Shown piece after piece: positions 47,728-55,660 of a stretch of DNA of 64,000 bases. Position 1 is the stretch's first letter. Every line of letters begins with the position of its first letter. The DNA is from Taklimakanibacter sp050251035 (lineage in GTDB: Bacteria > Pseudomonadota > Alphaproteobacteria > Rhizobiales > Aestuariivirgaceae). The stretch covers positions 1 to 64,000 of the forward strand of contig JBFWNN010000004.1 in the NCBI GenBank assembly GCA_050251035.1, read 5' to 3'. The position numbers were made by a program, and so were the translations under genes. Under the pieces are notes generated by a model. The model searched no databases, was not told where the DNA came from, and saw nothing but the letters and a program-made list of their open reading frames with translations.

Positions 47728-48801
47728 TTATGGTTGCTTGCCGTGCCGGCGCAGCGTCTCGGCGCGCGAGCCCAGATAGTGATAGATCATGTTGACCGCC
47801 ATCTTGGCGCTGATCTGGCTCGAGTCGAAATAAGGACAGAGCTCGACGACATCGAGGATGTCGCAGCCATACTGGCCGGCGATGCGGGCGAATTGGATCG
47901 CCTCACGTCCCTTGAGGCCATAGCATTCGGGCGAGGTCGAGCCCGGCATGCAGCTCATGTCGATGGAGTCGGTGTCCCAGGTGAAGTAGAGCGTGTCGGC
48001 ATCCTTCGTGACGCGCTCGAAGACTTCGCGCGCGCAAGCTTCGAGGCCGCGCTCGACGACCTCCGGCATGGCGACGACGCGGATCTCGTTGTCGACATAA
48101 AAGTCCCACCAGTCCTTGGGGTTCAGGCCATTGCGCGAGCCCAGATGCGCCATGTTGCGGGCCGAGACATTCGGCAGGTCGAGGGCGCGCGGCGCCCCCG
48201 AGCAGTTGGTGATGGGATTGCCGGCCCAATCCGGTCCGGCATCGAGATGGCTGTCGACATGAAGATAGCCCATGCGGCCGGAGCCGGTGTAGCGGGACAG
48301 CGCCTTGGCGCCGGGGATCGGCAGGGAATGATCGCCGCCGAACAGGATGACCTTGGCGCCGCCTTCCAGGCACTCGATGACGTAGTCGGTCGTGTATTCC
48401 TGCGATTTGGCGTTGTTGCCCGGCACATTCGGGACATCGCCGCAATCGACGATGCGGAAGAAGCTCAGCAGGTCCGCGTCATATTCGAACATGTACGGGA
48501 AATACTGGGTCGTCGCCTCGCGCAGCGCGGACGCGCCCTGCGAGGTGCCGGCGCGCACGATCTGGCCCTGGTCCCAGGGCACCGCGAGGAAGCAGATCTT
48601 GGCGCCCAGCTCACGGATCTTGCGGCGGTCGGGCGGGCAATAGGGCGCACCCATGAAGGTGGCAAGGCCGCGCGACTTGAAGCTGCCATTGTGCAGCTTG
48701 GGCGAATAGATGTGGTCAAGCGCGCCGGACTGCTCGGCCGGGCCCTGATGCTGATGCGGCGTGAAGCGCCATGGCATGGTTTCCGGTCTCTCCTGTCGCA
48801 T
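47728..48801 (-). CDS. Ni-dependent guanidine-type ureohydrolase, catalytic subunit
   Basis: A 357-residue ureohydrolase-family enzyme with all six metal ligands: H158 in GGDHS, D183, H185 and D187 in HVDSHLD, and D276 and D278 in TWDTDSID. It has an N-terminal extension of about 60 residues. The position right behind hypA/hypB-like nickel chaperone genes matches guanidine hydrolase GdmH and its helper proteins, rather than Mn-dependent agmatinase. Inferred reaction: hydrolysis of guanidine or an N-substituted guanidine to urea plus an amine. The 48801 start has GAGGAGG just upstream; it lies inside the end of hypA. Agmatinase or guanidinobutyrase remain alternatives. Confidence 0.85.
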   Translation of the reverse strand: MRQERPETMPWRFTPHQHQGPAEQSGALDHIYSPKLHNGSFKSRGLATFMGAPYCPPDRRKIRELGAKICFLAVPWDQGQIVRAGTSQGASALREATTQYFPYMFEYDADLLSFFRIVDCGDVPNVPGNNAKSQEYTTDYVIECLEGGAKVILFGGDHSLPIPGAKALSRYTGSGRMGYLHVDSHLDAGPDWAGNPITNCSGAPRALDLPNVSARNMAHLGSRNGLNPKDWWDFYVDNEIRVVAMPEVVERGLEACAREVFERVTKDADTLYFTWDTDSIDMSCMPGSTSPECYGLKGREAIQFARIAGQYGCDILDVVELCPYFDSSQISAKMAVNMIYHYLGSRAETLRRHGKQP

Positions 48802-49177
48802 AGGTCTCCTCCTCGAACGCTCCTTGTGACGGCGTCCTCTCGATCTCGATATCGACCAGCTCCAATTCGCGCCCGCTCAGCACCTGGCGCGAGGGCCGGC
48901 CGCAATCCGGGCAGCGCAGATTGGCCAGCGAGCGCGGTGTCCTCGCTCCGTTGCAGGCGGCGCAGAACAGCGTGAGCGGTATCTCCTCGATATGGAGCCT
49001 GGCGCCTTCGCACAGCGTGCCGCGCGTCGCCGGGCCGAAGCAGAAGTAGAGCGAGCGGGCGATGCCGCGCATGGCGCCGAGGCGGACATGCATTTGCGTG
49101 ACGCGGCAGGCTCCCTGCTTATCGGCATGATCGCAGGCAATGGCGATGAGGCTCGCGGCGATCGTCAGCTCATGCAT
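48716..49177 (-). CDS. hypA: HypA-like nickel chaperone
   Basis: A 153-residue HypA-family protein. The ATG at 49177 gives MHELTIAASLIA, placing the essential nickel-binding His at position 2; a start five codons upstream would bury it. A zinc site with two CxxC pairs is present (FCAACNG and CPDCGRP). Standard HypA ends soon after ELELVDIEIE; this one has an extra 35-residue tail that overlaps the start of the hydrolase gene by 86 bases. No hydrogenase or urease genes are nearby, so it most likely serves the adjacent ureohydrolase. It overlaps hypB by 8 bases. Confidence 0.88.
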   Translation of the reverse strand: MHELTIAASLIAIACDHADKQGACRVTQMHVRLGAMRGIARSLYFCFGPATRGTLCEGARLHIEEIPLTLFCAACNGARTPRSLANLRCPDCGRPSRQVLSGRELELVDIEIERTPSQGAFEEETYATGETGNHAMALHAASASGPGRAVRRA

Positions 49178-50006
49178 GATGATGATGCTCACCGATCACG
49201 TGCTGGCGGGCATGGCCGATCCAGTGGATCCAGTCCGCCATACCTTGGCCGTCGCGTGCCGACAGAACGATGACCTGGATACCGGGATTGACGTCACGGG
49301 CGCGCGCGATGCAGGCGGCGATGTCGAAATCGCAATGGGGTCCGAGATCGGCCTTGGAGATGAGCAGAAGGTCGGCGACGGCGAAGGCTTCGGGATATTT
49401 TGCGGGCTTGTCGTCACCTTCCGTCACCGAGAGAATGACGACCTTGTGGGCCTCGCCCAGATCGAAGCCGGCCGGGCAAGCGAGATTGCCGACATTCTCG
49501 ATGAACAGCACGCCGCCTGCCTTGAGCGTCAAGGTGGAGAGCGCCTGATCGATCATGTCGGCGTCGAGGTGGCAGCCTTTGCCGGTGTTGATCTGTACCG
49601 CTTCCGTGCCGGTGGCGCGGATACGCTCGGCGTCATTGGAGGTTTCCTGGTCGCCTTCGATCACCCAGGTGGGGAAGGCATCCTTGAGGCGCCGCAGCGT
49701 CTCGACCAGCAAGGTGGTCTTGCCGGCGCCGGGGCTGGCGATGAGATTGAGGCCCAATATCGAGCCGACGGTGAGCTTGTGTCGCACGCCGTCGGCGTGA
49801 AAGTCGTTCTTTGCCAGAATCTCGCGTTCGATCTGGACCAGGCGCTTCTGATCCATGCCAGGGACGCTCACTTTGGCGAGGTCGCGTCCGAAATGCAGCT
49901 CATGGTGATCATGACGGTGATGGTCGTGACCGTGACGCGCATGGGAAGCGGCCATCCTGCCGTCGATGCGTTTATCGTCGGGACCGCAACCGCATATCTG
50001 GCACAT
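49170..50006 (-). CDS. hypB: HypB-like nickel-insertion GTPase
   Basis: A 278-residue GTPase. The N-terminus is MCQICGCG, the high-affinity nickel motif of HypB. A histidine-rich stretch follows around residues 22-38. The G domain has the P-loop NLIASPGAGKTTLL near residue 90 and ENVGNLACPAGFDLGE near 175, with SKADLGP as the base-recognition motif. It ends in HHHHA. Its product would load Ni into a target enzyme. The ATG at 50006 has GGAGG before it. It follows the tetR gene by 19 bases and overlaps hypA. Confidence 0.92.
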   Translation of the reverse strand: MCQICGCGPDDKRIDGRMAASHARHGHDHHRHDHHELHFGRDLAKVSVPGMDQKRLVQIEREILAKNDFHADGVRHKLTVGSILGLNLIASPGAGKTTLLVETLRRLKDAFPTWVIEGDQETSNDAERIRATGTEAVQINTGKGCHLDADMIDQALSTLTLKAGGVLFIENVGNLACPAGFDLGEAHKVVILSVTEGDDKPAKYPEAFAVADLLLISKADLGPHCDFDIAACIARARDVNPGIQVIVLSARDGQGMADWIHWIGHARQHVIGEHHHHA

Positions 50007-50025
50007 GATCGACCTCCCTGGAAAA

Positions 50026-50709
50026 TCATCTCCCGGCGGCGGGTTTCGTCCCGGCATAGTGCAAGAGCCGCCAGACGACGGTTTTGAGCGTCTTCATGGC
50101 ATCGGCGATCGGCGCGCCATTGGGCATGAAGCTGCCGAAATAGATGCCGTCGATATTGCGGGAGATGAAGGCCGCCATCTCATCGGGGTCGGGGCAGATG
50201 AACAGGTCCGCGGCGATACCCTTGCGGATGCAGTCGGCGAGTATCTTCTTTTCGGCCTCGTAGAAATCTTCGACGAAGCTGTCGATGAATTTCGGCCCGC
50301 CGTCACCGGCATGACCGACATTGACGAACATGATGCGCACCACGCTGCGCAGCGTCTCGGACATCTCGACATTGAGATCGAGATAAGCATCGAGCTGTTC
50401 GATCGGGCTGTCATGGCGCGTGAGCACGGCGCCGTAATTGGTCATCAGCCGGTCGAGGGCGTGGAGAACCGAGGACTGATAGAGAATGTCCTTGCTCTTG
50501 AAATAGTAATAAATCAGCGAATGCGCGACGCCGAGCCTCTTGGCGACGAGCGGAATGGTGACCTTCCTGTAGTCCTCTTCGGCGAAACATTTGAGCGCCG
50601 CCTCGAGCAGCGAGTCGGCGCGCGCGCCCGGGTTGCGGTAGAGCCGCTTCTTGGCGCGTTTTACCGATTTCACGCGGTCTTCGAGATGGCTGAGGGCTGG
50701 CGAGGTCAT
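50026..50709 (-). CDS. TetR-family regulator of the hydrolase operon
   Basis: A 227-residue TetR-family protein. The HTH is VTIPLVAKRLGVAHSLIYYY near residue 50, with the family-typical FKSKDILY, and the C-terminal domain is variable. It is the first gene of the minus-strand operon and is divergent from an ABC importer. Two copies of TTGACA-N4-TGTCAA lie in the shared 318-base control region. The ATG at 50709 (MTSPALSHLEDRV) is preferred to a start 31 codons upstream, which would cover operator site 1. Probable repressor released by the imported guanidine compound. Confidence 0.85.
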   Translation of the reverse strand: MTSPALSHLEDRVKSVKRAKKRLYRNPGARADSLLEAALKCFAEEDYRKVTIPLVAKRLGVAHSLIYYYFKSKDILYQSSVLHALDRLMTNYGAVLTRHDSPIEQLDAYLDLNVEMSETLRSVVRIMFVNVGHAGDGGPKFIDSFVEDFYEAEKKILADCIRKGIAADLFICPDPDEMAAFISRNIDGIYFGSFMPNGAPIADAMKTLKTVVWRLLHYAGTKPAAGR

Positions 50710-50759
50710 GCTATGCGCAATCGAGACTTTACAAATGTCCAGGCCGATTTCTGCATGCT

Positions 50760-50775
50760 TTGACACTACTGTCAA
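50760..50775. promoter_or_regulatory. TetR operator candidate 1
   Basis: TTGACACTACTGTCAA, a 6+6 inverted repeat around 4 bases, 50 bases upstream of the tetR start. It matches the second site at the outer hexamers exactly. Confidence 0.65.
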
Positions 50776-50879
50776 TTCACATTTCGAATCTGAGTTCTCC
50801 AATGTGGTCCTGGAATATAAGGAAATACGAAGAATATCGAGGCCTTACTGATTATTTCGCGTTGCCTTTGACAAAGAGT

Positions 50880-50895
50880 TTGACAATATTGTCAA
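50880..50895. promoter_or_regulatory. TetR operator candidate 2
   Basis: TTGACAATATTGTCAA, a perfect 16-base palindrome, upstream of the substrate-binding protein gene. The TTGACA arms could double as -35 boxes. A further TTGACA half-site lies at 50868-50873. Confidence 0.7.
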
Positions 50896-51027
50896 ATTGC
50901 ATCAGCCTTGAAGGCCGAGAACGCCTGTCTACGGCAGGTAGCTGTTCACCAGATCCAGATCGGGAAACATACTCAAAAAATACAGTTCAATAAGAATCAG
51001 TTCGTCAGCAGGGAGGGACGTGTTGCT

Positions 51028-52107
51028 ATGTCGAAACTCTTGAACTGCGATATGAGCCGCAGATCGTTCCTGGCCGGTTCTGCCGCCGCGGCGGGTGCGC
51101 TGGCCTTGCCGCGAATGGCCGGGGCCGCGAGCGAGCTCAATGTCCTCGCCTGGTGCGATCATACCGATACCCGCCTGCTCGAGCCTTTTGAAAAGGCGCA
51201 TGGCGTCAAGGTGAACGTGAAGGCCTATGAAGGCACGGGTACGGGACTGTCGCTTATCGAGCAGTCACAGCCCGGGGATTGGGACGTCTTCATGGTCGAT
51301 GCCACGGACGTGCCGCGCATAGCCGGCAACGGCCTGTTCATGGAGCTTTCGCAGGATGCGGCTCCCTGGGACGACATGTTCGAGCAACTGAGGAATTCGC
51401 CTTTTGCCCATGTTGACGGCAAACTTTACGCCGTGCCGGAAAAATTCGGCTATTACGGCGTCTGCTTCAATAAGGAAAAGGTGGATGTCGCCGATGCCAA
51501 GCGCGGTGATATCCTGTGGAACGACAAGTACAAGGGCCGCATCGCCGTTTACGATTATTACTTCCCGCTCATACAGATGATCGCCATCGGCAACGGCTGG
51601 AAGCCGACCGAACTCGACGAGGACAAGCTCGAGACGATCCGGGCCAAGCTTATCGAGGGAAAAGCCAATACGAAGCTGATCGGCGATATCGTAAGCGTGC
51701 AGAACGCGCTGGTTTCCGGCAACGTCGATGTCATCTTCGGCGGCGCCGAGTTCACCGTTTCCAATCTCATTCCGGCCAATCCGCGTCTCGACTGGGTCAT
51801 CCAGGATACCGGCGGCCTGATCTGGACCCAGGGTCTGACGGTGCTCGCATCGAGCAAGCGTAAGGACCTCGCCGTCGAGTTTATCAAATGGATCATGAGC
51901 CCGAAGGGACAGGGACTGCTGGCGACTTCGGATTGTTATTGGGCGATGCCTACGAACAGCAAGGCCGAAGTCGACGAATCGCAGAAGAAGGTGCTGCGTT
52001 GGGACGAACAGCCCGCTTATCTGAAGAGCTCCGTGTTTTCCCAGCTTCCGGCCGGAGACCTCGACGCCCGGATGCTCGAGGTCTGGACCGAGTTTCAGCA
52101 GAGTTAG
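51028..52107 (+). CDS. Polyamine-type ABC transporter substrate-binding protein (PotD-like)
   Basis: A 359-residue periplasmic binding protein. The signal is of the twin-arginine type (MSRRSFLAGSAAAAGALALP). The mature part starts SELNVLAWCDHTDTRLLEPF and resembles the spermidine/putrescine-binding family (KFGYYGVCFNKEKV, AKRGDILWNDKYKGRIAVYD). It is the first gene of a four-gene importer divergent from the nickel-ureohydrolase operon, so its ligand is probably the guanidine-type substrate of that enzyme. A GGGAGGG precursor lies 11-12 bases before the ATG. Confidence 0.88.
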   Translation: MSKLLNCDMSRRSFLAGSAAAAGALALPRMAGAASELNVLAWCDHTDTRLLEPFEKAHGVKVNVKAYEGTGTGLSLIEQSQPGDWDVFMVDATDVPRIAGNGLFMELSQDAAPWDDMFEQLRNSPFAHVDGKLYAVPEKFGYYGVCFNKEKVDVADAKRGDILWNDKYKGRIAVYDYYFPLIQMIAIGNGWKPTELDEDKLETIRAKLIEGKANTKLIGDIVSVQNALVSGNVDVIFGGAEFTVSNLIPANPRLDWVIQDTGGLIWTQGLTVLASSKRKDLAVEFIKWIMSPKGQGLLATSDCYWAMPTNSKAEVDESQKKVLRWDEQPAYLKSSVFSQLPAGDLDARMLEVWTEFQQS

Positions 52108-52168
52108 GGATCGGGCGGATGCGGCCGTCGCCGCCCGGCTGTGATGTCCGCCTTCGTATGTGACGCGA

Positions 52169-53086
52169 ATGCTCAAGATGACGTCAGATTCAGTCGTTTT
52201 CAGGCAAGGAAGGGCGCCATTGACGACTGCCCGGCACGCTCATATGCGGACGATCGACCTGGCACGGCTGATGCTGTGGCCGGCGGTCGTGTTCACCCTG
52301 GTCTTCTTCGTCGTTCCGCTCGTCGTAATGGCCTGCGCCAGCTTCTGGCAGCGCGCCGGCGGCGTACTGGTCGTAGACTGGACCTTGCAGAATTATGTAA
52401 AGTTCTTCTCCAGGAGCTATCTCCTGGCTTCGTTGAGAAATTCGCTTGAAGTCACGCTGCTGACCACCGCACTCAGCGTCCTTCTGGCCTATCCTTTTGC
52501 CTATGTCCTGGCCTTTCACGTGCCTGAGCGCTGGCAGAAGGTCCTGCTGGCTGTTGCGGTGCTGCCGTTCTGGACGTCGTATGTGGTGCGTTCCTACAGC
52601 TGGCTCCTGGTGATCGGTGACGCCGGCTTCGTCAACAATCTCCTCATCGATCTCCACCTGCGCACCGAGCCGTTGCATATTGCCTATACGAGGAGCGCCA
52701 CAGTCCTGGGCTTCGTGCATTTCTTCATCATGCTCCTGACGCTCACAATCTATGCCAACCTGGTGCAGATAAGCCCGACCTATATCAAGGCGGCTCAGGA
52801 TCTCGGCGCGTCCACCTTTGGCGTGATCTGGCATGTCGTCTTGCCTTTGAGCCTTCCCGGCATAGCGGTGGGGGCATTCCTGACCTTCGTGATCACGATC
52901 GGCGACTATGTCACGCCGCAGATCCTGGGCGGAAACACCGAGGTGCTCGTACCCCAGGCCATCATGCTCCAGATCAGCCGCACCGCAGATATTCCGATGG
53001 CGTCAGCCATGTGCCTGGTGCTGATGCTGCTCGTCATGGTGGTCTATGTCGCTTTCCGCCGCTATCTGGTGATGGATCGCGTGTGA
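52169..53086 (+). CDS. ABC transporter permease (PotB-like)
   Basis: About 305 residues with six predicted membrane helices and the EAA loop AAQDLGASTFGVIWHVVLPL near residue 210. It belongs to the polyamine/opine importer permease type. The start is uncertain: ATGs at 52169 and 52178 and a GTG at 52160 are in frame without a clear ribosome-binding site. The stop overlaps the next permease start (TGATG). Confidence 0.87.
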   Translation: MLKMTSDSVVFRQGRAPLTTARHAHMRTIDLARLMLWPAVVFTLVFFVVPLVVMACASFWQRAGGVLVVDWTLQNYVKFFSRSYLLASLRNSLEVTLLTTALSVLLAYPFAYVLAFHVPERWQKVLLAVAVLPFWTSYVVRSYSWLLVIGDAGFVNNLLIDLHLRTEPLHIAYTRSATVLGFVHFFIMLLTLTIYANLVQISPTYIKAAQDLGASTFGVIWHVVLPLSLPGIAVGAFLTFVITIGDYVTPQILGGNTEVLVPQAIMLQISRTADIPMASAMCLVLMLLVMVVYVAFRRYLVMDRV

Positions 53087-53877
53087 TGCGAAAGGCCCTG
53101 GGCGCATGGCCGACCTGGGTGCTGCTGGCAGTGATGATCTCGTTCATCTATCTGCCGGTCGTCGTGCTGATCCTGTTTTCATTCCAGGGTGGCGACCTGC
53201 CGGTCCCGCCATTCGACGGCCCAAGCCTCAAATGGTATGGAAAGGTCCTTGCCAATGACAGGTTGACGGCCGGCCTCGGCAATTCTTTTCTCGTCGGATT
53301 TGCGTCATCGGCGGTTGCAACCTTGCTGGGCTTTCTCGCCGCCTACAGCCTGTTCAAATACCGGCCCATGGCGGCAAGCCTCTTGAGAGGGCTGCTCATC
53401 GCGCCGGCGACCGTCTCCTACCTGATCGTCGCACTCGGACTGCTCATCCTCTTCAATTTCTTCGGCATAGGACGCTCTCTCCTGGCGGTCGGCATCGGCC
53501 ATGTCGTCATCAATCTTCCCGTCTGCTACGCGATCATCAATTCGCAGCTGGGCGAACAGCTCCGCAATATCGACAATGCCGCTCACGACCTGGGAGCAGG
53601 CGATATCGCCACGGTGACGCGGATCATTGCGCCGGTGCTCGCGCCGGCCATCCTTGCCGCGTTCTTCACCTCATTTACCCTGTCGTGGGACGAGTTCATC
53701 ATTGCGCTGCTGCTGTCGCGCTTCGATGTCACGTTGCCGGTGATGATATACGAGCTGATGCGGGCCGGGCTGACGCCGGAAGTGAACGCTGTCGGCACGC
53801 TCGTCTTCGTTATCTCCATCTGCACGGCGATCCTGGCGGCCGCGACCATGCTGCTGATGAAGAGAAAGGCAGGGTGA
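53086..53877 (+). CDS. ABC transporter permease (PotC-like)
   Basis: A 263-residue inner-membrane permease. The first helix is TWVLLAVMISFIYLPVVVLI, the EAA motif is AAHDLGAGDIATVTRIIAPV near residue 165, and FTLSWDEFIIALLLS is the conserved PotC-like stretch. It is coupled to the upstream permease and the downstream ATPase by TGATG overlaps. Confidence 0.9.
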   Translation: MRKALGAWPTWVLLAVMISFIYLPVVVLILFSFQGGDLPVPPFDGPSLKWYGKVLANDRLTAGLGNSFLVGFASSAVATLLGFLAAYSLFKYRPMAASLLRGLLIAPATVSYLIVALGLLILFNFFGIGRSLLAVGIGHVVINLPVCYAIINSQLGEQLRNIDNAAHDLGAGDIATVTRIIAPVLAPAILAAFFTSFTLSWDEFIIALLLSRFDVTLPVMIYELMRAGLTPEVNAVGTLVFVISICTAILAAATMLLMKRKAG

Positions 53878-54953
53878 TGAGAAGTTCCGTCGAGCTGCAG
53901 GACGTCTCGAAGAGATATGGCAGCTTCAATGCGCTGGAGACGATGTCGCTGACCTTCGACAAGGGGGAGTATGTCGTTCTGCTGGGGCCGTCGGGAAGCG
54001 GCAAGACCACGCTTCTATCGATGCTGGGCGGCTTTTGCGAACCGACGACGGGCCGGATCCTGATCGATGGTGCCGATGTCACGAGGGTTCCGCCGGCGGC
54101 CCGGCCCACTGTAACGGTTTTTCAGGACTATGCGCTGTTTCCTCATATGACGATCATCCAGAATGTGGCCTTCGGCCTGTCGATGCGCGGGGTAGCGAGG
54201 GCCGAGCGCATGGCGCAGGCGGAAAAGGCGCTCGAGAAGGTGGGCCTGGGAGGGTTCGGCGGCCGCAAGGTGCACCAGATTTCCGGCGGTCAGCGCCAGC
54301 GTGTCGCTCTGGCGCGCGCCATCGTGATAAGGCCCGCGGTGTTGCTGCTCGACGAGCCCCTCGGTGCTCTCGATGTCAAGATCCGTCGGCAGATGCAAGA
54401 TGAGCTGCGGCAGTTGCAGCGCGCGCTGGGAGCAACCTTCATACATGTGACCCATGATCAGGAGGAGGCCATGTCGATCGCCGACACAGTCCTTCTCCTG
54501 AACAAGGGCGCCGTCGAGGACATGGGGCCGCCGGAACGCGTCTACAAGCGGCCCGCCAGCGTGTTCACCGCGACCTTCATGGGCGAGGCCAATCTGCTCA
54601 AGGGTACTGTCTGCGCCGAGGCGGGTGGTACTGTGACGGTCGATACGCCGCTTGGCCGCCTTCCGGCCGCGGGCAGCGCCGCGATGGGGCGGGCCGTGCA
54701 CATCTCGATCCGCCCCGAGAGTATCAAGACCGGCAAACCGCTCGGCGCCAAAGGCATATCCTTGGGGACAGCGGTGCTGGGCGAGATCGTGTTCCAGGGA
54801 ACGCACCGGCGCTGCAAGGCCGAGATGGAAGACGCCGCCGGCAGTCCGCTGCTGGCACGCTTGCCGCCGGAGGCCAGTGTCGAAGCCGATGCAAGAGTCG
54901 ATCTCTGGGTTTCTCCGGAGGACATCATTCTGGTCGATGAGGGTGGAGCTTGA
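53877..54953 (+). CDS. ABC transporter ATPase (PotA-like)
   Basis: A 358-residue importer ATPase. Walker A is VVLLGPSGSGKTTLLSMLGG near residue 38, the signature HQISGGQRQRVALARAI near 138, Walker B VLLLDEPLGALD, and the H-loop THDQEEAMSIAD. A C-terminal TOBE domain starts near residue 280. Full length is normal for the spermidine/putrescine type. It ends the importer operon. Confidence 0.92.
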   Translation: MRSSVELQDVSKRYGSFNALETMSLTFDKGEYVVLLGPSGSGKTTLLSMLGGFCEPTTGRILIDGADVTRVPPAARPTVTVFQDYALFPHMTIIQNVAFGLSMRGVARAERMAQAEKALEKVGLGGFGGRKVHQISGGQRQRVALARAIVIRPAVLLLDEPLGALDVKIRRQMQDELRQLQRALGATFIHVTHDQEEAMSIADTVLLLNKGAVEDMGPPERVYKRPASVFTATFMGEANLLKGTVCAEAGGTVTVDTPLGRLPAAGSAAMGRAVHISIRPESIKTGKPLGAKGISLGTAVLGEIVFQGTHRRCKAEMEDAAGSPLLARLPPEASVEADARVDLWVSPEDIILVDEGGA

Positions 54954-55077
54954 AAATCGAACAGCCTCCCGGCACTCGGACGACACATGATCCTTTTCCG
55001 TCCCCCGCCCACGGGCAGATTGACCTGAGTGTCGGCTCCGGCCACGCCGGAACCGCCGCTCTGTCTTCTCGAGCTTT

Positions 55078-55584
55078 TCAACGCAGGCGGTCGGGCAGGC
55101 CGTCATGCGGCCCGAGCGGCCGCGAGGGCTCTATTTTCCAGTGGCGCGCGCCGATCTCGGCGTTGCGATGCGGGTGGAGCGGGTAGTGAATGCGGCTCCG
55201 CCGCCGTGACGCCTCACCCACGACCAGAAGCCTGACATCGGTGTCCGTGTTGTTGATGAAGGTGTGGGCGAGACCCGTTCCCGCCGGGAAGGCCACGCCG
55301 TCGCCGGGCTTCAGCCGCTTCACATGGCCGTCGGCCCACAGATCGGGCTCGCCTTCCACGACGAAGACGAACTCCTCCTCGTCGGCTTCGGCATGTGGCC
55401 AGGAGACGCGCCGGCCGGGCTTCAACCGCTCATGATGGATGCCGAGCCGCATCAGGCCGAAATCGTCGCCGTAAGAAGCCGAGATCGTCTGCAGCTCGTC
55501 CGAGCCGTCATAGTGATTGTCGTCATCGCCTTCGATGTCGCGCCAATGGGCGACGAAGGTCGAGAAATCGATAGGGCCGGTCAT
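55078..55584 (-). CDS. Cupin-domain protein
   Basis: A 168-residue protein with a single cupin barrel. RLKPGRRVSWPHAEADEEEF carries a His/Glu metal motif, EGEPDLWADGHVKRLKPGDG follows, and AFPAGTGLAHTFINN holds the second His. GGGAG lies 8 bases before the ATG (MTGPIDFSTFVAHW). It is convergent with the importer operon and upstream of fba. Substrate unknown; the position beside the guanidine-type locus may be chance. Confidence 0.8.
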   Translation of the reverse strand: MTGPIDFSTFVAHWRDIEGDDDNHYDGSDELQTISASYGDDFGLMRLGIHHERLKPGRRVSWPHAEADEEEFVFVVEGEPDLWADGHVKRLKPGDGVAFPAGTGLAHTFINNTDTDVRLLVVGEASRRRSRIHYPLHPHRNAEIGARHWKIEPSRPLGPHDGLPDRLR

Positions 55585-55660
55585 CGTTGAAACTCCCGTT
55601 GAGGAATCCAACGATACTACCGGCCCTCGCCTCAGATAAGTGTCAGCAAGGTAAGCTTAG

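Noticed and set aside
50710..51027. Guanidine riboswitch (ykkC-type) upstream of the importer
   Set aside because: I looked for the conserved guanidine-I/II/III features and saw none; the region is AT-rich with TetR-type palindromes.
54950..55186. Short frames after the importer ATPase gene
   Set aside because: They overlap the convergent cupin gene and have shadow-type composition.
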